Positions 7,427 through 14,752 of a DNA stretch of 19,739 bases are shown one piece after another (within the stretch, counting starts at the first letter, position 1; every line of letters starts with the position of its first letter). A model generated the notes under the pieces. The model saw only the letters and a list, made by a program, of their open reading frames with translations, ran no database searches and had not been told where the DNA came from. The DNA is taken from assembly GCA_949427775.1 (NCBI GenBank), contig CASQEL010000008.1, positions 1 through 19,739 on the forward strand, written 5' to 3'. Origin of the DNA: an uncultured Desulfovibrionaceae bacterium (GTDB taxonomy: Bacteria > Desulfobacterota > Desulfovibrionia > Desulfovibrionales > Desulfovibrionaceae). Both the position numbers and the translations under genes were made by a program.

Positions 7427-7903
7427 TCACTCCGGCTTCGTCTTCAGGCAACGCTCCACGGCATCCACGATGGCGCCGTACCCGGTGCAGCGGCACAGGT
7501 TGCCCGCATGGCCGCGCCGGATATCCTCGCGACTGACGCGCTTTCCGGCATGCCGCTCCACAAACGCCGTGCTGCTCATGATCAGCCCCGGCGTGCAGAA
7601 GCCGCACTGCACGGCCCCGGCGTCCACATACGCCTGCTGCACGGGAGAAAGCCCGCCGTCCGGACGCAGTTCGCCTTCCACCGTGCGCACGGCCCTGCCG
7701 TCGGCCCACACGGAGAGATACAGGCAGGAATCCACCGGCATGTCGTCCACCAGCACGGTGCATGCGCCGCATTCTCCCACGCCGCACCCCTGCTTGGTCC
7801 CGGTCAATCCCTCGGCGCGCAACATTTCCAGCAGGGAGGCACGCACGTCCACATCCAGCGTCAACGTCTTGCCGTTGACGGTGCAGGTGACGGTTTGTCT
7901 CAT
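7427..7903 (-). CDS. xdhC: Xanthine dehydrogenase, 2Fe-2S subunit
   Basis: A 158-residue electron-transfer subunit of the molybdenum hydroxylase. The N-terminal half is a plant-type ferredoxin domain with ligands C40, C45, C48 and C60 (GCGVGECGACTVLVDD...C). The C-terminal half is a four-helix domain holding the second cluster: C100 and C103 (QCGFCTPG), C137 and C139 (GNLCRCTGYG). All eight cysteines are present. The size matches E. coli XdhC (159 aa), and subunit order and lengths match E. coli xdhABC. The ATG at 7903 overlaps the xdhB stop (ATGA), with GGAG eight nt upstream inside xdhB, which indicates translational coupling. A longer frame upstream merely overlaps xdhB and was rejected. 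It passes electrons from the Mo centre to the FAD subunit. Confidence 0.95.
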   Translation of the reverse strand: MRQTVTCTVNGKTLTLDVDVRASLLEMLRAEGLTGTKQGCGVGECGACTVLVDDMPVDSCLYLSVWADGRAVRTVEGELRPDGGLSPVQQAYVDAGAVQCGFCTPGLIMSSTAFVERHAGKRVSREDIRRGHAGNLCRCTGYGAIVDAVERCLKTKPE

Positions 7904-8778
7904 GCCCGTGCTCCTTCGGCCCGCCGCGCGGCTTCGGCCAATACCCGGCCCGCCAGCGTGCGGATGATGTGCAGACGAAATTCCGCCGTGGCCCGCCAGG
8001 AGGTGCGGGGCTTCACGTCTTCGACCACGGCCTTCCGCACGGCCAGAAACGCGGCCTCGTCGGGACTCCGTCCCCTGGCGGCGGCCTCCGCCGCCGGACA
8101 GCGAACAGGCGTGGGCGCGGCCACGGCAAAGGCCAGCCGCACGTCCTCCATGCGCCCGTCGCGCAGCCGCACGGCGGCGGCGCAGCCGATGGTGGCGATG
8201 TCCATGGCTTCGCGCATGGCGTATTTCACATATTGGCCGCCCCAGCCCTGCCGGTCGTCCTTCGGAATGTCCACAGACAACAGCACTTCGCCGGGATGCA
8301 GGGCCACCTTGCCCGGTCCGGTGTGAAACTCCGCGGCGGGAAGGCAACGTTCGCCTCCCGGCCCCAGCAGCCGCAGCCGCGCATTCAGAGCCAGCACCGG
8401 CGCGGCCGTGTCGGCGCTCACCGCGCCGTTGCACAGATTGCCGCCGATGGTCCCGACGTTGCGGATCTGCGGCCCGGCCACGGAGGCCGCGGCTTCCACC
8501 AGCAGGGGCGCGCATTCCCGCACTACCGGAGATTCCATGATATCCGTGAAGGTGGCTCCGGCTCCGATGCGGAGCGTGCCGTCGGGCAGCAGGACAATGG
8601 GCTTGAGCTCCGCCACATTATGAATATCCACCAGATTGTCATAGCCGGGATGCAGTTCCCGCAGGCGCACCAGCACGTCCGTGCCTCCGGCAAGACAACG
8701 CGCGGCGGGATCCTCGACCAGCAGGCGCACGGCTTCGGCCGCCGTGGCGGCCTGACGGTATTTCCGTATGTCGAACAT
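7900..8778 (-). CDS. xdhB: Xanthine dehydrogenase, FAD-binding subunit
   Basis: A 292-residue subunit of the CO-dehydrogenase-flavoprotein/XDH FAD family, the same length as E. coli XdhB. FAD-binding motifs are visible: CLAGGTDVLVRLRE at 28-41 and NVGTIGGNLCNGAVSADTAA at about 106-125. The C-terminal part (from about residue 175) fits the CO-dehydrogenase flavoprotein C-terminal domain. It takes electrons from the 2Fe-2S subunit and hands them to NAD or another acceptor. The start at 8778 lies nine nt after the xdhA stop, with AGGAA overlapping that stop region as the ribosome binding site. The 3' end overlaps xdhC by four nt. The acceptor (NAD+ or ferredoxin-like) cannot be told from the sequence. 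Confidence 0.94.
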   Translation of the reverse strand: MFDIRKYRQAATAAEAVRLLVEDPAARCLAGGTDVLVRLRELHPGYDNLVDIHNVAELKPIVLLPDGTLRIGAGATFTDIMESPVVRECAPLLVEAAASVAGPQIRNVGTIGGNLCNGAVSADTAAPVLALNARLRLLGPGGERCLPAAEFHTGPGKVALHPGEVLLSVDIPKDDRQGWGGQYVKYAMREAMDIATIGCAAAVRLRDGRMEDVRLAFAVAAPTPVRCPAAEAAARGRSPDEAAFLAVRKAVVEDVKPRTSWRATAEFRLHIIRTLAGRVLAEAARRAEGARA

Positions 8779-8787
8779 GATTCGTTC

Positions 8788-11088
8788 CTATAACAGCCCG
8801 GCGGCCGCGAAGTGCCGGTACAGGGTCTTGGGGCTCAGGGGAAGCTCGTCGACGGCCACGCCCGTGGCGTCCAGCAGCGCGTTGCGCAGGGCCGGGGCCG
8901 GAGACACGATAGGCGGTTCGCCCAGGGCCTTGTTGCCGTATCCGCCGGACGGCTCATGGGTTTCCACAAAAGCCGCGCCGATGTCCGGCACATCCGGCGG
9001 CGTGGGAACCTTGTAGTCCAGCAAGTTGTTGTTCAGGATTCGGCCGGAGCGATCGTCCACCAGCAGTTCCTCGTACAGCGCCCAGCCGATGCCCATGGCC
9101 ACGCCGCCCTGTACCTGTCCGACGGCCATGCCGGGGCTGATGATCCTGCCGGAATCATGGACGTTGAGCAAATCCACGACTCGCATCCGACACAGAGGAA
9201 CATCCACTTCGATCTCTGTGAACGTGCACCCGAAACACGGGGCGTTGGCCCGCGTCTTGTGGGCCACTTCGGCCGTGATCTGCCCGCCTTCCTCTTTATT
9301 GTAATAGGACTCCAGCGCCAGATCCCGCAGCGAAAGCAGCGCCCGCGGCGAGGCGGCCTCCCGCTCCGCGGCCCGGACGACCTCCCGGCCCCGCAAGGCC
9401 AGAGATTCGGCGGGTTGTCCCAACATGCGCCCTGCCGCGGCCAGGATGCGTCCGCGCAACTGCTCCGCGCAGCGGCGGATGGCGTTGGAGGCCACATAGC
9501 ACTGACGCGAGGCGTACGCTCCGGTATCGAAGGGCGTCACGTCCGTATCCTGCGTGGACACCACACGAAAACAGGAAAAATCCAGCCCCAGGGTTTCGGC
9601 GGCCATCTGGGCGAAGGCCGTGTCCGCGCCCTGCCCGATTTCCGTGGCTCCGGCCATCATGGTCACACTGCCGTCCTGGTTGAGAATCATGCGCGCCCCG
9701 GCGTGTTCCACGCTTGCCGGATAGGTGCTGGAACCGTAGGAAAAGCAGGCTACGCCCACGCCGCGCCGCAGATCCCCCGTTCGGAGGCAGGCGGCCCGGC
9801 GCTCGCTCCAGCGGAACATGTCGCGTCCCTTTTCCAGACATTCCACGATCCCGGCCGTGTCCAGCACCTTTTTCGTATACGGATTCACCTCTCCCGGTCT
9901 GGCCACATTGCGCAGACGGAACTCCACAGAATCCATGCCCAGCGCGCGGGCCGCGTCTTCCACCAGGCATTCCACGGCATGGGCGACCTGCGGCGCGCCG
10001 TAGCCGCGCAGGGCTCCGGCCACCGGATAGTTGGTATAGGCCGTGCGCGCATGGTAGCTGAAGACGGCCCGCGGATAGAGGGCCGCCAGTTTGCCGCCCC
10101 CGGCCGCCGCGATGGAATGCCCGTGCGAGGCGTACCCTCCGGTGTTGGAGAGCACGTCCAGGGAAACGCCGGTCAGCGTGCCGTCCTTCCGCGCCGCGGC
10201 TTTGCCGTGCATACGAAATCCGTGCCGGGTGCGGGTGCAGGCCATGCACTCTTCGCGGGAAAGTTCCAGGCTGACGGGCGCGCCGCCCAGTTTCCAGGTA
10301 AGAAAGGCCACCATGGGTTCCAGCACCACGTCCTGTTTGGCTCCGAAACCTCCGCCCACATAGGGCTTGATCACCCGGATGCAAGCCCAGTCCAGGCCCA
10401 GGGCCTGCGCGGCGATGCGGCGACAGATGTGCGGAATCTGCGTGGAGGAGACGATGACGATGTGCGCGTCGTCTTCCATATAGGCATAAGCCGTGAACGG
10501 CTCCATATGGCAATGCTGCTGCACCGAAGTCGTCAGAAACGCCTCCACGGTCACGTCCGCCCGCTCCAGCGCTTCGGCCATGCTGCCGCCCGCCTCGAAC
10601 GCGTGTTCCCCGATCAGGTTGGACGGCCCCCGCCAGGCATGAATAAGCGGCGCGCCTTCAGCCAGAGCCGCTTCGGCGTCGGCAAGCACGGGCAGCTCCT
10701 CGTACTCCACCCGCACCAGCCGGGCGGCCTTGCGGGCCGTCAGGAGATCGCGGGCCACGACGATGGCCACTTCGTCGCCGTGATAGCGCGCATGATCGGT
10801 CAGCAACCGGCGGTCGGCCACGTCCGCGCCGGCCGGGTCCAACGAATAGGGATGCCCCGCCGTGGCAAAACGGCGCCGCGGCACATCCGCCGCCGTGAAG
10901 ACAGCCTCCACACCCGGCAGAGCCAGAGCTTCGGCCGTGTCTATGCTCCGTACCAGGGCATGCGCGCGGGGACTGCGCACATAGGCCGCGTGGCGCATGC
11001 CCGGCATCCCCAGATCATCCGTGTACCGCGCCCGCCCCGTGACCTTGGCGACCGCGTCCAGCCGTTGTTGTGTTACGCCTATGGCCAT
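8788..11088 (-). CDS. xdhA: Xanthine dehydrogenase, molybdopterin-binding subunit
   Basis: A 766-residue large subunit of a xanthine dehydrogenase-family Mo hydroxylase, very like E. coli XdhA (752 aa). The N-terminal domain (about 10-135, VAKVTGRARYTDD) is the aldehyde oxidase/xanthine dehydrogenase a/b hammerhead. Mo-cofactor motifs follow: GGGFGAKQD (245-253), GALRGYGAPQ (358-367), GATEIGQG (480-487) and the catalytic glutamate E724 in LGEPPI. The active enzyme hydroxylates purines such as hypoxanthine or xanthine at the Mo centre in the cytosol. The ATG at 11088 was chosen for its AAGGA site and because the homologous N-terminus begins here; the frame upstream of it is unrelated. It is the first gene of the operon and lies 51 nt after the remnant of another Mo hydroxylase. 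Substrate preference within purines is inferred from the permeases. Confidence 0.95.
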   Translation of the reverse strand: MAIGVTQQRLDAVAKVTGRARYTDDLGMPGMRHAAYVRSPRAHALVRSIDTAEALALPGVEAVFTAADVPRRRFATAGHPYSLDPAGADVADRRLLTDHARYHGDEVAIVVARDLLTARKAARLVRVEYEELPVLADAEAALAEGAPLIHAWRGPSNLIGEHAFEAGGSMAEALERADVTVEAFLTTSVQQHCHMEPFTAYAYMEDDAHIVIVSSTQIPHICRRIAAQALGLDWACIRVIKPYVGGGFGAKQDVVLEPMVAFLTWKLGGAPVSLELSREECMACTRTRHGFRMHGKAAARKDGTLTGVSLDVLSNTGGYASHGHSIAAAGGGKLAALYPRAVFSYHARTAYTNYPVAGALRGYGAPQVAHAVECLVEDAARALGMDSVEFRLRNVARPGEVNPYTKKVLDTAGIVECLEKGRDMFRWSERRAACLRTGDLRRGVGVACFSYGSSTYPASVEHAGARMILNQDGSVTMMAGATEIGQGADTAFAQMAAETLGLDFSCFRVVSTQDTDVTPFDTGAYASRQCYVASNAIRRCAEQLRGRILAAAGRMLGQPAESLALRGREVVRAAEREAASPRALLSLRDLALESYYNKEEGGQITAEVAHKTRANAPCFGCTFTEIEVDVPLCRMRVVDLLNVHDSGRIISPGMAVGQVQGGVAMGIGWALYEELLVDDRSGRILNNNLLDYKVPTPPDVPDIGAAFVETHEPSGGYGNKALGEPPIVSPAPALRNALLDATGVAVDELPLSPKTLYRHFAAAGLL

Positions 11089-11139
11089 AGTAACATTCCT
11101 TCTTTCCGAAAACGGGAATATGCCGCCCATGCCGGGAAC

Positions 11140-11337
11140 TTATGTTTTCTTTCCCGCATCCCTGATCTTGCCCATGGCCCGGAGAATCTTTTCCGGGGTG
11201 AAAGGCCGGCCGCGCATCCACACGCCCACGGCGTCGTGGATGGCCACGGCCAGGGCCGGAGCCGCGCCGTTGGCGGCGATTTCCGAAATGGACTTGGCCC
11301 CGAACGGCCCGTTGGGATCGTGGGTATCAATACCGGA
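11140..11337 (-). pseudogene. C-terminal remnant of a second Mo hydroxylase large subunit
   Basis: The minus-strand frame from 11337 to the TAA at 11140-11142 is open for 65 codons and has an in-frame TGA immediately upstream (11338-11340) with no start. The peptide begins SGIDTHDPNGPFGAKSISE and contains the DPNGPFGAKxxxE block of the xanthine dehydrogenase/aldehyde oxidase family, including its catalytic glutamate. It continues with VAIHDAVGVWM and RGRPFTPEKILRAM. It is not a copy of the xdhA C-terminus (which has LGEPPIVSPAPALRNAL), so it derives from a different, larger-family member. At least 650 codons are missing. The join at about 11338-11345 marks a deletion or rearrangement upstream of xdhA. 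Confidence 0.85.
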
Positions 11338-11819
11338 TCATGGAACCTCCCGTCGGCTGACGATATATCTTCACGAACTCCGGCAAACACGCGACGTCGC
11401 ATCGACTGCCTTGTTGTCATCCAAAATTTCATCGGCTCCGCCGATTGTCAAATCTCTTTTCCAAAGAAAGCATCGTGCAAATGATGTTTTGCGGGCAGCG
11501 GGGCGAACAGGGGAATCTGACTGGAGTGATGCGGTTACGACATTTGCAGAGCGGCTCCCGGCGGCGGACGCCCCACGGGATCGGCGTCCCGGCGGCATTG
11601 CGGGCAGGCAAAAAGCGCTGTGAAAACGCCTGCGAAGGGGGAATCGGAATACAAAAGGCGTGTATGCCGGATGGCGAACAGGAAACCGCTGCCGCATCCG
11701 GCGCGACTTGAGTGCCGACGCCGATGGTGATAGCCTGGCTGCACATTGTCTCCCCAACCTCGCCATGTGCGGCGATCTGCGGGATACCGCAATATGTTGG
11801 CCGTCACGGGTACACACGT
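11338..11819. other. Intergenic region upstream of the truncated Mo-hydroxylase remnant
   Basis: This 480-bp region has no recognisable gene; frames in it are antisense or low-complexity. On the minus strand it has one promoter-like element, a TTGACA hexamer (plus 11446-11451) followed by the palindrome ATCGGC-GGA-GCCGAT (11431-11445) and a poor -10. This could drive the xdh operon through the remnant. Evidence for promoter use is weak. Confidence 0.4.
11423..11451 (-). promoter_or_regulatory. Possible promoter/operator upstream of the xdh operon
   Basis: Minus-strand TTGACA is followed by a 15-bp palindrome (ATCGGC, three-base loop, GCCGAT) that would fill the spacer, then AATTTT as a weak -10. 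The palindrome could be an operator. It lies about 335 nt before the xdhA start. This is pattern matching only. Confidence 0.25.
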
Positions 11820-12338
11820 ATGGGCACAGTCGTAAGCATAGATTTTGAAACAGCCGACGCCGGGGCGGACAGCGCCTGCGCCGTGGGCATGGCACGCGTG
11901 GAAAACGGGATGGTGGTCCGGACGCTGTACCATCTGCTGCGCCCGCCGCGAACGCGCGTTCAGTTTACGGAAATTCACGGGCTGACATGGCCCATGCTGA
12001 AAGATCAGCCCTCCTTTGGGGAGTACTGGCCGACCATGATCGCGTTTATGAAGGACGCCGACTATTTGGTGGCCCATAACGCCTCCTTCGACCGGCGGGT
12101 ATTACACGGCTGTTGCAAAGCCGCCGGAATCGGCGTTCCTCCCATTCCCTTCGCCTGCACGCTGAAAGGCGCGCGCCGCATGCTTCCCATCCCCTCCCGG
12201 ACGCTCAGCGCGGTCTGCGGACACCTGGGCATCGATCTGCAGCACCACCATGCGGGTTCAGACGCACTGGCGGCTGCCCATATTTATCTGTACCTCCTGG
12301 AAAACGGCATGACCGCCGAAGGGCTGCGCATAAAATGA
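11820..12338 (+). CDS. DEDDh-family 3'-5' exonuclease (DnaQ-like)
   Basis: A 172-residue stand-alone exonuclease domain of the RNase T/DNA polymerase III epsilon type. All catalytic motifs are visible: Exo I with D8 and E10 (SIDFETAD), Exo II with D91 (HNASFDRRVL), and Exo III with H143 and D148 (QHHHAGSDAL). DEDDh enzymes use two metal ions to remove 3'-terminal nucleotides from DNA or RNA. The motif DSACAVGMARVENG is typical of the small single-domain branch found in many bacteria, whose role (repair or RNA turnover) is not settled. ATG 11820 was chosen because family members start just before the Exo I strand; an upstream ATG at 11712 would add an unrelated tail. The ribosome binding site is weak. 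It converges with the MucR-type gene. Confidence 0.9.
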   Translation: MGTVVSIDFETADAGADSACAVGMARVENGMVVRTLYHLLRPPRTRVQFTEIHGLTWPMLKDQPSFGEYWPTMIAFMKDADYLVAHNASFDRRVLHGCCKAAGIGVPPIPFACTLKGARRMLPIPSRTLSAVCGHLGIDLQHHHAGSDALAAAHIYLYLLENGMTAEGLRIK

Positions 12339-12339
12339 C

Positions 12340-12380
12340 GCGGTATCGCGGAATGCCGCAACGGCGTTCCACGGTACCGC
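12340..12380. terminator. Shared 19-bp hairpin between convergent genes
   Basis: GCGGTATCGCGGAATGCCG (12340-12358) pairs with CGGCGTTCCACGGTACCGC (12362-12380) around a CAA loop, with one mismatch and two G-U pairs in the plus-strand transcript. It starts right after the exonuclease stop and lies 27 nt beyond the MucR-type stop. The U tract is weak on the plus side; ATTTTATG follows on the minus side. It is probably a bidirectional terminator. Confidence 0.7.
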
Positions 12381-12406
12381 ATCCTGACAGCAAAAACGAT
12401 AGAACC

Positions 12407-12937
12407 TCAGGCGGATTCAGCGCCCGTTTCTCTTGTTCCCCCGGTTTTGGGGGATGTTTTGCCCGTTTTGCGCGCCTGCTGGGCTTTCAAAACATTGCTC
12501 TTCATTTTATTCAGGTGAGCCTTGGACATAAGCGCCTGACCGGGCTCGTAGCCGCACAATTTGAGATACCCCTCACGGGTCAGTCCATTGTGAGACATGA
12601 GATGCTTTTCGGTGAGCGCCTGGCGTTCCTTGCCGCAGATGCAGCAAAGGATTTTGTCATCCTGAATGGCTTCTTCCGGTTTCACCTTGAGATTGCGCCG
12701 TGTATATCCCCTGGTAAGAGATTCTTTTTCCGTCTTCTGCACGGGGGGAGCAGTCTCGGTTGTTTCCGCCACAACAATGGATTCCACGACATTGCCGACT
12801 TGTTCCCCGCCGGCGAGACGCGCATTGATTTCCGCCAGTCCCGCTTTATAAATGGCGTATTGTTCAAGTATGAACGCAGGCGGTTGGTCCGGATGCGTTT
12901 CCATAATTATTTTGAGTAATTCCATATTATTTATCAT
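12407..12937 (-). CDS. Ros/MucR-family zinc-finger transcriptional regulator
   Basis: A 176-residue protein whose C-terminal half (about 86-155) is the Ros/MucR domain. It has zinc ligands C98 and C101 (CCIC) with H112 and H116 (KHLMSH), then LTREGYLKLCGYEPGQALMS and a basic helix ending KAQQARK. MucR proteins bind AT-rich DNA through this finger and often silence acquired genes, somewhat like H-NS, with the N-terminal part driving oligomerisation. The N-terminal helix (1-45) fits this. Start 12937 has GGAG five nt upstream; the second Met (residue 5) lacks spacing. A good sigma-70 promoter lies 40-65 nt upstream. The low-complexity C-terminal tail (TGKTSPKTGGTRETG) is odd but common in such proteins. 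Targets could include the AT-rich flanks here; this is inference. Confidence 0.9.
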   Translation of the reverse strand: MINNMELLKIIMETHPDQPPAFILEQYAIYKAGLAEINARLAGGEQVGNVVESIVVAETTETAPPVQKTEKESLTRGYTRRNLKVKPEEAIQDDKILCCICGKERQALTEKHLMSHNGLTREGYLKLCGYEPGQALMSKAHLNKMKSNVLKAQQARKTGKTSPKTGGTRETGAESA

Positions 12938-12974
12938 ATTTACTCCAGAAAAAATGTTTTTTGTGAACTTTTTT

Positions 12975-13003
12975 CGTATACATACCTATTTTTTATTCGT
13001 CAA
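12975..13003 (-). promoter_or_regulatory. Sigma-70 promoter of the MucR-type gene
   Basis: On the minus strand TTGACG (plus 12998-13003) is followed by a 17-nt spacer and TATACG (plus 12975-12980), a near-consensus pair. It would start transcription about 30 nt before the ATG at 12937, which has its own GGAG site. The spacer is AT-rich, which could allow self-binding by the MucR-type protein. Confidence 0.6.
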
Positions 13004-13523
13004 GATAATGGCAAACGTTTTTTTCACAGGACGACAGGCATATTCATAAAAAATTCGCACACACATTGAATTATATGATATTTTGCAATTTTTGCGATAT
13101 ATGCTCGCCATGAGCGTCTGTCATGCAAATATATGATGTATACAAGTGCAAAAATACAAAATAATATATTATATTTAAATTTTTCATAAATAATATATCC
13201 AAAATTAAAAACAATCAGTACAAGTCATTTCATAATTCCGGAAAAAATCCGGAAATTCGGCTAAACTCAAAAAATGAGTTCTAAAAACATATGTACCGGA
13301 TTGAAGACAATCTGTATCGGCATTCGGACCGATTTTTATAGTCTTTGTAATATAATTCAATATATTATTATATTCCATGTTTTTGCCGCTCTTCAAAAAC
13401 AGAACGGGGGTCACGTTCCGCCATTCCCTGCGCCATTGGAACACGCCGCAAATTCTTTCCGGCACAATTCTTGCTCATAGTATTCTCCGGAAATGATCGC
13501 AGACAACGACAAAGGTGTTCAAC
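13004..13523. other. AT-rich divergent intergenic region between mucR-type and MFS genes
   Basis: About 520 bp with no convincing gene; an 86-codon minus-strand frame here lacks a ribosome binding site and coding character. The core (13040-13260) is strongly AT-rich with many A/T tracts. It holds two copies of TCCGGAA (13237-13257) and a 6-bp hairpin (AACTCA/TGAGTT, 13264-13280). Such composition is what MucR/H-NS-like proteins favour, so it may be a regulatory region for both flanking genes. Confidence 0.5.
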
Positions 13524-14752
13524 ATGACCTTTTCTCCTCCGAAACCGTCTATTTTTTCTCATGATTTCGTCCTGTACACAACATGCGGCACCTTCCTGTA
13601 CGCCATATGCGCCGGATTCCGCGACAATTACGGCGTCATGCTCCCGTATATCGTGGACTGGAGCGGCCTCTCCCATGCAGAGGTCAGTTTCATCATTGCC
13701 CTCGGCCAACTGCTTTTCGGCTTGATGCAGCCGGTTTTCGGCCTTCTGGCCCTGCGCACATCCAACCGCTTTGTCCTGTGCGTGGGAAGCCTGATGATGC
13801 TTTCCGGGCTGGCGCTGATTCCGGCATCGCGTTCGGCATGGATGCTCACGTTCTCACTGGGGATATTGCTGCCCTCCGGCACGGCCGCCGCATCTTTCGG
13901 CATTATCATGAGCTGCATCAGTCCCAGGCTCCCTCCCGTCAAGGTACACATCTCATCCGGCTTTGTCGCGTCGGGCATCGGTATCGGCATTTGCATCCTT
14001 TCCCCGCTTATACAGTCGCTCATCACCGCGCGCGGTCTGACAAGCGCACTCATGTTCCTGTCCATTCCGGTACTGCTGCTCATTCCCATATCCCTGCTTC
14101 TCACCCGCGTTGCCGGAGCACCACAGACCAAAGCTCCCGTCCGCGCGGAAGAATCGGCTGCGGACATGCTCCACAACGCCTTCCGAAATCCTGTCTATCG
14201 CCGTCTGACATTCGGCTTTTTCACCTGCGGCTTCCATATGGCTCTGATCCAGACCCATCTTTTCTCCCAGCTGACCTCGTTCGGCCTCACGGAAAAAACG
14301 GCCTCCCTTGCCCTGTCCGTCTACGGCCTCGGCGTCATCGCCGGATCAACGGGAAGCGGCATGGCCTGCGCCCGCTTCGCCATGTCCCGCATACTGGGGG
14401 GCTGTACATCTCACGCTGCGCATGGGTCATTCTGCTCCTGCTCCCTCTTCCGCAGCCCGCCCTCTTTGCCGTCATCTTTCTGCTGGGAATGACAGGCGTG
14501 GCCACCGTCGCGCCGACATCCGGCCTTGTCAACAAGCTGTTCGGCCCGCTCCGCCTCGCCACACTGTTCGGTCTGGTTTATCTGGTCCATCAAATCGGCG
14601 CCTTCTGCAGCGCCTGGGTCGGCGGCCTGTGCCTCAGATACACGGGCAGCTACAGCGGCATCTGGTATGCGGATATCGCACTGTGTCTACTCGCCGGCCT
14701 GGCCTGCCTGAGCATAAGGGAACATCAGAACCCGTCGCCGGAAGCGGCATGA
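13524..14752 (+). pseudogene. MFS transporter, frameshifted at a six-G run
   Basis: The first frame (13524-14492) gives a normal MFS N-terminal half and central loop: repeated hydrophobic segments, ending CARFAMSRILGG. It then turns into non-hydrophobic sequence and stops. The last segments continue in another frame from the G run at 14396-14401 (six Gs; seven would restore the frame) through LYISRCAWVILLLLPLPQP to IREHQNPSPEAA and the stop at 14752. With one G restored the product is 409 residues, normal for an MFS porter with about 12 segments. MFS porters of this type (oxalate/formate or monocarboxylate-like branch) move small organic acids or drugs; cargo is unknown. ATG 13524 follows AAAGG; GTG 13515 is an alternative. 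It could be phase-variable, decayed or a sequencing error. A direct partner gene is not visible. Confidence 0.85.

Noticed and set aside
4337..7967. Long plus-strand frames opposite the permeases
   Set aside because: Same shadow effect; the minus-strand genes have transporter motifs and ribosome binding sites.
7904..8515. Long N-terminal extension of the 2Fe-2S subunit frame
   Set aside because: It is antisense-like, G/R-rich sequence overlapping xdhB; the family N-terminus starts at 7903 with an ATGA overlap.
8812..11484. Very long plus-strand frame opposite xdhA
   Set aside because: It is a shadow of the GC-rich coding strand: rich in H/G/R, no start signal and no family motif.
13040..13260. 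Possible CRISPR-like or origin-like repeats in the AT-rich stretch
   Set aside because: No regular repeat-spacer pattern and no iterated origin boxes; only A/T tracts and a single TCCGGAA pair.
13205..13465. 86-codon minus-strand frame in the AT-rich region
   Set aside because: No ribosome binding site and no recognisable motif; it lies in a region that looks regulatory.
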